Notes under the pieces: generated by a model
Told to the model about the DNA's origin: nothing
Seen by the model: the letters and a program-made list of their open reading frames with translations, nothing else
Databases searched by the model: none
Part shown: in pieces, positions 1 to 7,038 of the stretch
Position numbering within the stretch: the stretch's first letter is position 1
Layout: every line of letters starts with the position of its first letter
Source: Opitutus sp. GAS368
GTDB lineage: Bacteria; Verrucomicrobiota; Verrucomicrobiia; Opitutales; Opitutaceae
Reading direction: 5' to 3'
NCBI GenBank assembly: GCA_945862035.1
Contig: CAMAXB010000052.1
Location: forward strand, 1-13,001
Length of the DNA: 13,001 bases
Program-made: the position numbers and the translations under genes

Positions 1-117
1 AGTCGGAGGGATGAGAACCCTTGGGGTTCGGCGAAGCGCAGCGCAGCAGGGCGCCGACCCCGTCGGCGAGTGCGTAGCACTGCCGCGGTCGCGGCACCAA
101 TCCCTCCCTCTCCGCCA
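1..117. repeat. Hairpin-rich dispersed repeat with a tRNA-Ser 3'-end-like terminus
   Basis: The element has an 8-bp closing stem (GGAGGGAT at 5-12 with ATCCCTCC at 100-107) around three hairpins: GAACCC/GGGTTC at 15-20/24-29, CGCCGAC/GTCGGCG at 52-58/62-68 and TGCCGCG/CGCGGCA at 81-87/90-96. All three stems are perfect. Bases 99-117, AATCCCTCCCTCTCCGCCA, have the layout of the 3' end of a tRNA-Ser: end of the T loop, T-stem strand CCCTC, acceptor strand CCTCTCC, G73 and CCA. The left end, read on the minus strand, also resembles a tRNA-Ser T arm (GGGTTCTCATCCCTCC). The 5' parts of a tRNA (D arm, anticodon arm) are not recognisable, so this is not called a tRNA gene. A degenerate partial copy lies at 1825-1896. 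The left boundary may extend beyond the window. Confidence 0.7.
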
Positions 118-339
118 GTTTGCTAACGAACCGCGAATCGGCTAGTTGCGTTCCGACGTCGCAAGCGGGTGGTCTCGAAGCAAGAACTCGCAGCCTATAA
201 TAAAACGCAGGGTCATGGCGTTTGGCTCTGCACCGCATGACAAATGGTTCTTGGAATTTCACTTGGACGCACAGGTAGTTTCACATAGACGCGTTTATTC
301 TTTCATTTGGACGGAAGAGAAGGCAGGCTGGCCGGGCGC

Positions 340-1596
340 ATGAGTGCCAATGAAATTTACCCCCGGTTTGCGCTCGCCCGACTGGAGGAAGCCTTGGCCG
401 ACACCCCGGTGGTTCTGATTCATGGGCCGCGGCAATGCGGCAAGTCGACCCTGGCCCAAGCAGTGGCGAAGAAACGAGGCTACACCTACTTCACGTTTGA
501 CGACGAAAATATTCTCCGCGCGGCGCGAGCGGACCCGGTGGGATTTTGCGCCGAGTTACCCGAGCGGGCCGTATTGGATGAGGTGCAGCGCGTCCCGGAG
601 CTGTTTACGTCGATCAAAGGATTGGTGGACCGGGACCGCCGGCCCGGACGGCTGATTCTGACCGGCTCGGCCAACGTGCTCTTGCTCCCAAAACTCGCCG
701 ACTCCTTGGCGGGCCGGATGGAGGTCCTGCGCCTGGGGCCGCTCACGCAACTGGAGATAGGCGGGCGGGCGCCGGGGACCGGCTTCATCGATCGACTTTT
801 TGGTGGGAAATTTCCAATTACGACTGGAGGCAGGCTGGGCGAAGAGTTGATTCACCGGGTCGCGGGCGGAGGATTTCCCGCCGCACTGGCCCGCACCACC
901 GAGCGGCGGCGGCGGGAGTGGCAACTGCAATATGTCGCCGCAATCACCCAACGGGATCTGCGTGACCTGACGCGCATCCGGTCCCTCAATGTGTTGCCAA
1001 AGCTGCTGGAACTCGCCGCCGGACAAACTGCCCGGCTCTTCAACGCGAGTGAACTCGCGGGACCTTTTGAGCTCAGCCGGCCCACAATCCGCGAATACCT
1101 GACACTGCTGGAGCAGGTCTTCCTCATCGATATCCTACCTCCATGGCACCACAACCGCCTGAGTCGGTTGATCAAGACGCCGAAGTTGCACTTGGCTGAC
1201 ACCGGCCTCGTCGCAGCCTTGCTGCGTGCAGATGTCGCCGCGTTGAAAGAAAACCGATCCCTCTTTGGCCAACTACTGGAAACTTTCATCTATCAAGAAC
1301 TGCGCCGCCAAGCCTCTTGGACGGACGGCAGCCATCGGTTTTTTCACTATCGGGACAAAGACCAACTGGAGGTTGATATCGTGCTCGAACGCGACGGTCG
1401 CTTGATCAGTGGCGTCGAGGTCAAGGCGTCATCCACCGTCGGTGAGAGCGACTTTCGTGGACTCAATCGACTGCGAGAGGCGACGGGCGCGGCGTTTCGC
1501 TGCGGAATCGTCCTCTACGATGGCGACTCGGCCTTGTCTTTCGGTCAGCAGATGTTCGCCGTGCCCATCGCCGAACTTTGGGCCGCGCGAAAATAG
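340..1596 (+). CDS. AAA family ATPase with DUF4143 C-terminal domain
   Basis: This 418-residue protein has an N-terminal AAA_14-type P-loop domain: Walker A GPRQCGKST at residues 29-37, Walker B LDEVQRVPELF at 79-89, and a sensor-like strand RLILTGSA shortly after. The C-terminal half is DUF4143-like and ends in a PD-(D/E)XK-like core, with E344 and D346 in LEVDIVLE and E360-V-K362 in GVEVKAS. The family is widespread in bacteria and archaea, varies in presence between strains, and has no settled function; a DNA- or nucleotide-related role is only inferred. The ATG at 340 is preferred because conserved sequence begins soon after it; an in-frame TTG at 307 would add 11 residues. No good Shine-Dalgarno is seen. 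A TATAAT at 196-201 is a possible -10 element, but no clear -35 precedes it. The gene stands alone between two related repeats, and its base composition looks less GC-rich than the neighbours, consistent with acquisition. Confidence 0.88.
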   Translation: MSANEIYPRFALARLEEALADTPVVLIHGPRQCGKSTLAQAVAKKRGYTYFTFDDENILRAARADPVGFCAELPERAVLDEVQRVPELFTSIKGLVDRDRRPGRLILTGSANVLLLPKLADSLAGRMEVLRLGPLTQLEIGGRAPGTGFIDRLFGGKFPITTGGRLGEELIHRVAGGGFPAALARTTERRRREWQLQYVAAITQRDLRDLTRIRSLNVLPKLLELAAGQTARLFNASELAGPFELSRPTIREYLTLLEQVFLIDILPPWHHNRLSRLIKTPKLHLADTGLVAALLRADVAALKENRSLFGQLLETFIYQELRRQASWTDGSHRFFHYRDKDQLEVDIVLERDGRLISGVEVKASSTVGESDFRGLNRLREATGAAFRCGIVLYDGDSALSFGQQMFAVPIAELWAARK

Positions 1597-1824
1597 TCAC
1601 CGTCAACTCTTCGGCCCGACGAAAAATCGCGTCGGATTGCCTTTCGCTCCATGGTGCCGAGCGTCGCTGGCAGGCTCGAATGCATCTCAATTTGGCCGCT
1701 TTGGGTCGATCAGCCCGCAGATATTAGCGCCCCCTGATGTTCTTGTTGAAATCGCAATTCCTCCGCCACTTTTCGCCCAACAGCCTTCGCTGACCACGGG
1801 CTATCCTCGCGACAGGAGTGTCCC

Positions 1825-1896
1825 AGACGGAGGGATGAGAACCCCTAGGGTTCGGCGTAGCGTGAGTGGGCCGGACCGGCCCCCCGCAGCCGGCTG
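1825..1896. repeat. Partial second copy of the tRNA-Ser-like repeat
   Basis: Bases 1825-1862 match bases 1-38 at 34 of 38 positions, including the GAACCC/GGGTTC hairpin (1839-1844 and 1848-1853). Beyond that the copies diverge, but this one is still built of palindromes: GGGCCGG/CCGGCCC at 1868-1874/1876-1882 and CAGCCGGCTG at 1887-1896. The tRNA-Ser 3'-like right end is absent or badly decayed; only a loosely similar pyrimidine-rich stretch follows. The two copies have the same orientation and flank the ATPase gene. Confidence 0.65.
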
Positions 1897-1943
1897 ATTT
1901 CTGCCCTCGCTCGACAAACTCCGGCCGCCCGGCGGGAATCGGC

Positions 1944-1969
1944 CCAAGCTTGACCCTACCGGTCATTGG
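1944..1969 (+). promoter_or_regulatory. Interrupted palindrome, possible operator before the first propeller gene
   Basis: TGACC-n5-GGTCA at 1951-1965 is flanked by CCAA (1944-1947) and TTGG (1966-1969). It overlaps a possible -35 element, TTGACC at 1950-1955; a weak -10, TACAGA, lies at 1974-1979 with 18-bp spacing. The site is about 41 bases upstream of the start codon at 2010. It could be a regulator-binding site, but no regulator gene is in the window and the -10 is poor. Confidence 0.3.
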
Positions 1970-2009
1970 CGCCTACAGACCCGTCTAGCCCAAACCCTCC
2001 TCCCACCCC

Positions 2010-3335
2010 ATGAAACGCCTCCTCTGCGGCCGCTGGCTGCGCTTTTCCGTCACCACGCTCGCCCTGCTCGGAGGGTTCCTCGGTCAAAACGCCCTCGCTC
2101 AGGCCGCGTTTCAACAGACTGACCTGATTTTCCCCGTCCAGGACCAGCACGCCCATGGCTCAACCCTCGTCGAGCTCCCCAATGGCGACCTCCTCGTCGG
2201 CTGGTTTCAGGGCAGCGGCGAACGCTGGGCCGACGACGTGGTCGTGATGGGCGCCCGCAAGAAGAAGGGCGCATCCGCGTGGAGCGCCCCCTTCGTGATG
2301 GCCGACGTGAAGGAGTTTCCCGACTGCAACCCGATCCTCTTCCTCGATCCGCAGGGCCGGCTCTGGCTCATGTGGATCACGATCATCGCCAACCAGTGGG
2401 AGACGTCCCTCCTCAAGTACCAACTCAGTACCGATTATCTGAATACCGAAGGCGCCCCGCGCTGGACCTGGCAGGATTCCCTCCTCCTCAAACCCGGCGG
2501 CAAGACCGAGCGGGGCATCCAGCCCGGCGATCCCTTCGTCGCCTCCGTTGAGCAGCAGGTCAGGGACTACGCCGCCTACCTCGCCGCCGACCCGGCCCTC
2601 GCCCCGCAGGTCGAGCGTTGGGCCGCGCAGGGCGCCCGCATCCTTTCCCTCGCCAAGGGCGAGGACATGAAGCGCGCCGGCCGCGTACCCCAGCTCGATG
2701 GCTCCACCGACGACACCCAGCTGGGCTATCCCTACTTCCGCCGCATGGGCTGGCAGACGCGCGCCAAGCCCTTCTTCACCACCAGCGGCCGCATGATCCT
2801 CCCGCTCTATTCGGACGGGTTCAGCATATCCCTCATGGCCTACACCGATGACGGTGGCGTGAACTGGCACACCAGCACGCCCCTCGTCGGCGCCGGCAAC
2901 ATCCAGCCTGCCATCGCCCAAACCGCCACCGGTGAACTGGTGGCCTACATGCGCGACAACGGCCCCGCCCCCAAGCGGCTGCATGTCAGCCGCTCCGCCG
3001 ACCAGGGCCAGACTTGGTCGCTCGTACAGGACTCCGCTCTCGTGAACCCCGGCACCGCCTGCGACATCATCACCCTGCCTAACGGCCACTGGATCCTGAT
3101 CAATAATGACACCGAGACCGGCCGGAGCCGCCTGACCGTTTCGCTCTCCGAAGACGGCGGTAAAACCTGGCCCCACCAGCGTGCGCTGATGGATGAACCC
3201 ATCGATCGCTCCCACTACCCGGCCATCATCCTCGGCCGCGACGGCCTGATCCACGCGTCCTTCAGCCACTTCGCCGCCGACGGCCGCAAGTCGATCAAGC
3301 ACGCCGTCTTCAACGAGGCCTGGATCCGCCAGTAA
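2010..3335 (+). CDS. Exported BNR/Asp-box propeller enzyme (sialidase superfamily)
   Basis: This 441-residue protein has a Sec signal peptide (MKRLLCGRW, then a hydrophobic stretch, probable cleavage after ALA at residue 30). The mature part matches the BNR_2 sialidase-like six-bladed propeller family: it opens with HGSTLVELPNGDLLVGWFQG and carries Asp-box motifs at about 278-286 (YTDDGGVNW), 327-336 (SRSADQGQTW) and 378-387 (SLSEDGGKTW). The central GRMILPLYSDGFSISLMAY is typical of this family. I do not see the F/Y-R-I-P motif that carries the first catalytic arginine of true GH33 sialidases, so sialic acid is not a safe substrate. A glycosidase or beta-propeller polysaccharide lyase acting in the periplasm or outside the cell is possible. 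Start: ATG followed at once by the signal peptide; no Shine-Dalgarno. It lies 326 bases upstream of a second propeller gene on the same strand, separated by an inverted repeat and a possible promoter. Confidence 0.85.
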   Translation: MKRLLCGRWLRFSVTTLALLGGFLGQNALAQAAFQQTDLIFPVQDQHAHGSTLVELPNGDLLVGWFQGSGERWADDVVVMGARKKKGASAWSAPFVMADVKEFPDCNPILFLDPQGRLWLMWITIIANQWETSLLKYQLSTDYLNTEGAPRWTWQDSLLLKPGGKTERGIQPGDPFVASVEQQVRDYAAYLAADPALAPQVERWAAQGARILSLAKGEDMKRAGRVPQLDGSTDDTQLGYPYFRRMGWQTRAKPFFTTSGRMILPLYSDGFSISLMAYTDDGGVNWHTSTPLVGAGNIQPAIAQTATGELVAYMRDNGPAPKRLHVSRSADQGQTWSLVQDSALVNPGTACDIITLPNGHWILINNDTETGRSRLTVSLSEDGGKTWPHQRALMDEPIDRSHYPAIILGRDGLIHASFSHFAADGRKSIKHAVFNEAWIRQ

Positions 3336-3360
3336 GCAGGATCTCGGACGGGACCAAAAC

Positions 3361-3439
3361 CGCGCAGAGCCGCGGAGCCGCAGAGCGGAACTGGTTGTAA
3401 ATTCCTCTCCGGTTCTCTGCGCCTCTGCGTCTCTGCGCG
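3361..3439. repeat. CTCTGCG-type imperfect inverted repeat
   Basis: A 25-base left arm (3361-3385) and a 25-base right arm (3415-3439) are reverse complements at 22 of 25 positions. Both arms are built from repeated GCAGAG or CTCTGCG words. The 29-base gap between them is unrelated. The repeat begins 25 bases after the stop of the first propeller gene, so an RNA hairpin there could protect or end that transcript, but no T tract follows. From general knowledge, similar CTCTGCG word repeats recur between genes in many Verrucomicrobia and Planctomycetes genomes. Confidence 0.65.
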
Positions 3440-3507
3440 ACCTCCTGGCTCGAAGCTCCTGTCCTCCCGCCTCGCCCCCCGGAACCATCCTCCACCTCCT
3501 TTCTGGG

Positions 3508-3535
3508 TTGACTCAGCTCGTTTGCTTTTGAGAAT
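3508..3535 (+). promoter_or_regulatory. Candidate promoter for the second propeller gene and RraA gene
   Basis: TTGACT at 3508-3513 (5 of 6 to the -35 consensus) is followed after 16 bases by GAGAAT at 3530-3535 (4 of 6 to the -10 consensus). Transcription would start about 115 bases upstream of the ATG at 3662. The palindrome at 3537-3550 lies immediately downstream, where a bound repressor would block initiation. The surrounding DNA is clearly more AT-rich than the genes. The -10 is imperfect. Confidence 0.4.
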
Positions 3536-3536
3536 C

Positions 3537-3550
3537 CTAAAACGTTTTAG
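3537..3550. promoter_or_regulatory. LacI/GalR-type operator palindrome
   Basis: CTAAAACGTTTTAG is a perfect 14-bp palindrome with a central CG and AAA/TTT arms, the layout known for LacI/GalR and CcpA-type operators. A degenerate second copy of the core (AAAAACGGTT) is centred 14 bases further on, at 3557-3558. The site directly follows a candidate -10 box. It suggests substrate-induced derepression of the second propeller gene and the RraA gene. The regulator gene is not in this window. Confidence 0.6.
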
Positions 3551-3661
3551 CAAAAACGGTTCATTGCCCTGCTCCGGATCCGGCAACCCCTGCCGTGATC
3601 GCTTCCACCCCTCCTGCGGACGTCCCTACCCGGCGTCCTCCAACGCATCCCAACCCCTGCC

Positions 3662-4840
3662 ATGAAGTCATTCGCGATCCGCTCCACCCTCCTCGCCCTT
3701 GCCCTCAGCTTCGGCGCCGCCCTGTCAGCCCACGCCCAAACCCCGGCCGCTCCCACCGGGGCCGCCATCGAACACTCCATTCTCTACCAGCAGGACGGCC
3801 GCTTTGCCGCCTGGCCCGCCAATGGCGGCATCTGGATGTGGAACAACGAAATCCTCGTCGGCTTCGTCGAGGCCCAGTACGCCGAGACCCGCGGTCTTCA
3901 CACCTACGACCAAAGGACCGCCCGCCACAAGTACGCGCGCAGCCTCGACGGCGGCAAGACGTGGGCCATTGAGGATGCCTACGACGCCGGCCAGAAGGGT
4001 GTCGCCTACGATCACATGATCGCCGCCGACAAGGCCGTCGCCGCCAAGCCGCTCGACCAGCCGATGGACTTCACCCACCCGGAGTTCGTCCTGGCCTTCG
4101 CTCGTCTCAACAACAATGACGACGGCCCAACGATCTTCTACCATTCCACCAACAAGGGCAAATCCTGGGCCGGTCCCTTCAGCTTCCCCAATCTCGGCAC
4201 CACCGGAATCGCCACCCGCAACGACTATTTCATCGACGGCAAGAGCAGCCTGACCGCTCTCGTGACCACGGCCAAGGCCAACAAGAAGGAGGGCCGCGTC
4301 GCCAGCGTCCGCACGACCGACGGCGGCGTGAACTGGCAGTTCCTCAGCTACCTCGGCGAGGAACATGCCGGCTTCGACATCATGCCGTCCTCCGAGCGGC
4401 TCTCGGCCACCGAGCTCTACACCACGATCCGCACCCGCACCGGGACCAGCCTCGACCTGATGACCGCCCATCTGTCCTCCGACAATGGCGCCACCTGGCA
4501 GCGCATGAAGGATCCGGTCGCCGACACCGGCCACGGCGGTTCCCCCCCGGCCCTCGTCCGCCTCAAGGACGGCCGCCTCGCCCTCGCCTACGCCTACCGC
4601 AGCATGTACGGCTCACGCATGGCCATGCGCCTCAGCTCCGACAACGGCAAGTCCTGGGGCAATGAGATTCCCCTCCGCTCCGGCGACGGCGCCAATCGCG
4701 ACATCGGCTATCCCGTCATGGCCCAGCGCCCCGATGGCAAGCTTATCCTGATCTACTACTGGAACAACGCGGTCCAACCCGGCGCCAAGCCGTTCCGCTA
4801 CATCGCTGCGACCGTCTTCGATCCAGCCGCCTGGAAGTAA
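3662..4840 (+). CDS. Exported BNR/Asp-box propeller protein (sialidase-like)
   Basis: This 392-residue protein begins with a clear signal peptide ending AHA (residues 23-25) before QTP. The mature domain has five Asp-box motifs of the S-x-D-x-G-x-x-W type, at about 94-101 (SLDGGKTW), 162-169 (STNKGKSW, degenerate), 218-225 (TTDGGVNW), 272-279 (SSDNGATW) and 325-332 (SSDNGKSW). This gives a nearly complete set of blades for a sialidase-fold propeller. It opens with GRFAAWPANGGIWMWNNEIL, a tryptophan-rich start typical of a PVC-rich subgroup annotated as exo-alpha-sialidase; I see no canonical arginine-containing R-I-P motif. The substrate is therefore open, and it differs clearly from the neighbouring propeller, so the two are not a recent duplication. 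It is 25 bases from the following RraA gene and probably shares its transcript. No Shine-Dalgarno precedes the ATG. Confidence 0.85.
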   Translation: MKSFAIRSTLLALALSFGAALSAHAQTPAAPTGAAIEHSILYQQDGRFAAWPANGGIWMWNNEILVGFVEAQYAETRGLHTYDQRTARHKYARSLDGGKTWAIEDAYDAGQKGVAYDHMIAADKAVAAKPLDQPMDFTHPEFVLAFARLNNNDDGPTIFYHSTNKGKSWAGPFSFPNLGTTGIATRNDYFIDGKSSLTALVTTAKANKKEGRVASVRTTDGGVNWQFLSYLGEEHAGFDIMPSSERLSATELYTTIRTRTGTSLDLMTAHLSSDNGATWQRMKDPVADTGHGGSPPALVRLKDGRLALAYAYRSMYGSRMAMRLSSDNGKSWGNEIPLRSGDGANRDIGYPVMAQRPDGKLILIYYWNNAVQPGAKPFRYIAATVFDPAAWK

Positions 4841-4865
4841 GCTCCACCGGCTCCCGTTCAACGTC

Positions 4866-5615
4866 ATGCCCCTGCTCAGCGTTGGCGATCTGCAGAAGCT
4901 GCGTCGCTGGAACTCGCCCTCGATCGCCAACGCCCTCGAGCAGATCACGCGGTCCGACCCGCTCGCAATCGTCAACGCGGAGGAGACCCGCGACTTCATG
5001 CCCGAGCAGGGCCCCATGATCGGCTACGCCGTCACGGTCGTGATCTCCGGCGGCGACCCGCAGGTCATCCGGAAGCACCCCGAAAACTTCGTCCGCTACC
5101 GCGAGTACCTCGCCTCAATTCCGGGGCCCAAGATCGTCGTGGTGCAGGATGCCGATCGGCCCCGCTGCCACGGCGCCTTCTGGGGCGAGGTCGGGGCCGC
5201 CAACGCCCGCGCCCTTGGCTGCGTGGGCACCATCACCGATGGCGCCGTCCGCGATCTCGACGAGATGAGGGCCCTCGGTTTCAAGGCACTCGCCCGCCGC
5301 CTTGCCGTCAGCCACGCCTACTGCTGGCCGCTCCGCTGGGACGTCCAAGTCGAGGTCTTTGGCACCTGCATCAAGCCGGGCCAACTGATTCACGCAGACA
5401 AGCACGGCTTTATCGTCATCCCCCGCGACGGGCAGAAACGCCTGCTCGAGGCCACCCGCTTCATGGATGACAACGAGTGCAACACCGTCATCGCCGCCGG
5501 CCTCCGCGGCGCGGGAAACACCGTCGCGACCAATCTGGCGGCCATGAAAAAGGCCGGCGCGAGCTTCGGGGTGGCCACGCGCAAGAAATTCAAGGCCGGC
5601 CCGGGCGAGTTCTAG
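4866..5615 (+). CDS. RraA family protein (HMG aldolase/oxaloacetate decarboxylase-like)
   Basis: This 249-residue protein belongs to the RraA/4-hydroxy-4-methyl-2-oxoglutarate aldolase family. The family signature is visible: GEVGAANARALG begins at residue 107, followed by TDGAVRD at 124-130, whose Arg129-Asp130 pair corresponds to the residues that bind pyruvate and metal in characterised aldolases. There is no signal peptide, so it is cytoplasmic. It is longer at both ends than the roughly 160-residue RraA proteins and resembles the 220-250-residue catabolic branch, which more often cleaves or decarboxylates 2-oxo acids than inhibits RNase E. Next to an exported propeller enzyme (25-base gap) it could process an acidic sugar breakdown product; that is inference. 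The ATG at 4866 fits the family N-terminus and lacks a Shine-Dalgarno. A weak 5-bp hairpin (5641-5656) follows the stop, without a T tract. The gene converges with the minus-strand glycosyltransferase operon. Confidence 0.88.
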   Translation: MPLLSVGDLQKLRRWNSPSIANALEQITRSDPLAIVNAEETRDFMPEQGPMIGYAVTVVISGGDPQVIRKHPENFVRYREYLASIPGPKIVVVQDADRPRCHGAFWGEVGAANARALGCVGTITDGAVRDLDEMRALGFKALARRLAVSHAYCWPLRWDVQVEVFGTCIKPGQLIHADKHGFIVIPRDGQKRLLEATRFMDDNECNTVIAAGLRGAGNTVATNLAAMKKAGASFGVATRKKFKAGPGEF

Positions 5616-5865
5616 CCCCCCCTCCGTCCCGGCATTCAAGCGCACGCCGGTGTGCGTCGATCCTGCTCTCGATCATCCCTGCGTCCGGCCTTCGCCCCAC
5701 GCAGAGTGACCGCAGCGGCACCGCCGGAAAGGAAGCCACGGTCGGGATCACGCCGACCAAGGTCCATCGCCAAAAGGACGCTCCGGCCGGCAAACTCCCG
5801 CCTTGGCGGATTCACTGCCGCGAGCGCCACGGCAAGACCCTCGCCAGCGACGGCGGGCGGGTCGC

Positions 5866-7038
5866 TCAGGTGGCGCTCATCGGCGACTCCGACCGCCGCG
5901 AACGGCCCGCATCCTGAACCAAGGCGGCCGCCGCCCGCTCGTCCAACACCTGGCGGGCAATGCTCCGGGCCGCCGCCGGGCGCGCCAAGGTCTTTAAAGC
6001 CTGACGCCAGCGCGCGAGCTGCGCGCCACCATGGGCGAACGCGGCATCCACCGTCTGCGCGATGGCATCAGGCGTCTCCGCATAGGCTCCCGCCCCATGC
6101 GTCTTCAAAAGTTCCCAGTTGCCCTCCTCCTGCCCCGGGACGATCTGGTTCACAATCATCGGGCACAGCGCGTTGATCGACTCCTGCGTGGTCGCCCCGC
6201 CCGCCTTGCTGATCACCAGATGATGCGTCATCAGCAGCTCCGGCACCCGCTGCGTCCAGCCCAGCACCTCGACGCGCGCCGGTGCGCCCTGCGCCATGCG
6301 CACCAGCTTCTTTCGCAGCTCCTCATTGCGACCCGCGGTGATCGTCACCTCGCGCCCCGGCTGCCGGATGAGACGCTCCGTCGTCTCCAGCACGGAGGCG
6401 TTGCCGGAGTTGATCATGTAGAGAATGCGCTGCGACACACCCGCCGCCACCTCGGGCGGCACCAGATCGGCCGCACGATCCGCAAAATTGAGGGCGACGG
6501 GAAACCCCGACACCGTGACGCGAGCCGGTGGCAGCCCGACCCGATGCAGCGCCGCCGCCGAGCCTTCATCGGTCACGAACCAGCGCTCCGCCGGAGCACG
6601 ATACCAGAGGGAGTTGATGGTCAACGCATCCGTCACCACGGTGTAGATCGGCGGGAGCGCCACCCCCCGACGCCTCAGCTGCGCGAAGAGCCAGGCATAG
6701 ACCGGGTAGGTGCTGCACACCGCATGCGGACGGAACGTCTCCACATGGCGCAGCAGGGCTGCCCGGTGCGCGAACAGGCCTTCAAAGAGATGCGTGGCCA
6801 CCATAGATCGATCGAGCCAGCTGTAAGCGGCTTTCCACGCCCACGGAGCGTGGTTGATCAAACCCAGGTACCCCTTTCGGGACAGCCGATCAAATCGCGG
6901 CGCAACTTCGTTGAAGAGATCCTCCATCCGGACCTCCACGCCCGGAATTTCCCCGAACGCGGCCTGCAGTGCCCGCGCCGCGGAGTTATGGCCCTCACCG
7001 TAGCTGGCCGACAGGACCAGAATGCGAGAGGTGCTCAC
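5866..7038 (-). CDS. MGDG synthase-like GT28 family glycosyltransferase
   Basis: This 390-residue protein has the two-domain GT-B layout of monogalactosyldiacylglycerol synthases and diglucosyldiacylglycerol synthases such as UgtP. The N-terminal MGDG_synth domain starts at SASYGEGHNSAARAL (residues 10-24), the glycine/histidine acceptor-site loop of the family. The C-terminal Glyco_tran_28 domain contains ISKAGGATTQE (276-286) and PGQEEGN (301-307), the usual nucleotide-sugar-binding region. There is no signal peptide; these enzymes sit on the inner face of the membrane and transfer a hexose from UDP-sugar to diacylglycerol. The exact sugar and acceptor cannot be read from sequence. The GTG start at 7038 overlaps the TGA of the upstream phosphoesterase gene by four bases (7035-7038), indicating translational coupling. 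It is the last gene of a three-gene operon. The C-terminal 20 or so residues are Arg/Ser-rich and probably disordered. Confidence 0.87.
   Translation of the reverse strand: MSTSRILVLSASYGEGHNSAARALQAAFGEIPGVEVRMEDLFNEVAPRFDRLSRKGYLGLINHAPWAWKAAYSWLDRSMVATHLFEGLFAHRAALLRHVETFRPHAVCSTYPVYAWLFAQLRRRGVALPPIYTVVTDALTINSLWYRAPAERWFVTDEGSAAALHRVGLPPARVTVSGFPVALNFADRAADLVPPEVAAGVSQRILYMINSGNASVLETTERLIRQPGREVTITAGRNEELRKKLVRMAQGAPARVEVLGWTQRVPELLMTHHLVISKAGGATTQESINALCPMIVNQIVPGQEEGNWELLKTHGAGAYAETPDAIAQTVDAAFAHGGAQLARWRQALKTLARPAAARSIARQVLDERAAAALVQDAGRSRRSESPMSAT

Larger units (their letters stand above)
1597..2009. other. Intergenic region with a partial repeat and possible control sites
   Basis: No convincing gene is seen in these 413 bases. 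The reading frames crossing it lack recognisable domains and appear to be chance frames in GC-rich DNA. It contains the degenerate repeat copy at 1825-1896 and an interrupted palindrome at 1944-1969 close to the next gene. No clear terminator with a T tract follows the ATPase gene. Confidence 0.6.

Noticed and set aside
99..117. A complete tRNA-Ser gene at the left end.
   Set aside because: Only the 3' end matches. No D arm, anticodon arm or matching 5' acceptor strand of a tRNA-Ser is present.
146..343. Short open frame (65 codons, TTG start) upstream of the ATPase gene.
   Set aside because: No recognisable domain, no ribosome binding site, and it overlaps the start of the clear ATPase gene in another frame.
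1409..1897. Long plus-strand frame (162 codons) across the end of the ATPase gene.
   Set aside because: Arg/Ser/Pro-rich shadow translation, half inside the ATPase gene and half across the repeat copy.
2160..3488. Long minus-strand frame (442 codons) opposite the first propeller gene.
   Set aside because: It is the antisense shadow of a gene with clear signal peptide and Asp boxes; its own translation is a Gly/Ala/Val/Glu-rich low-complexity sequence with no motifs.
5740..5758. GGTCGG/CCGACC hairpin as a terminator in the convergent gap.
   Set aside because: The stem is only 6 bp and there is no T tract on either side.
5477..5917. Possible small gene in the 250-base gap between the RraA gene and the GT28 gene.
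   Set aside because: The frame begins inside the RraA gene and its translation is basic and low in complexity, with no start signal or motif.
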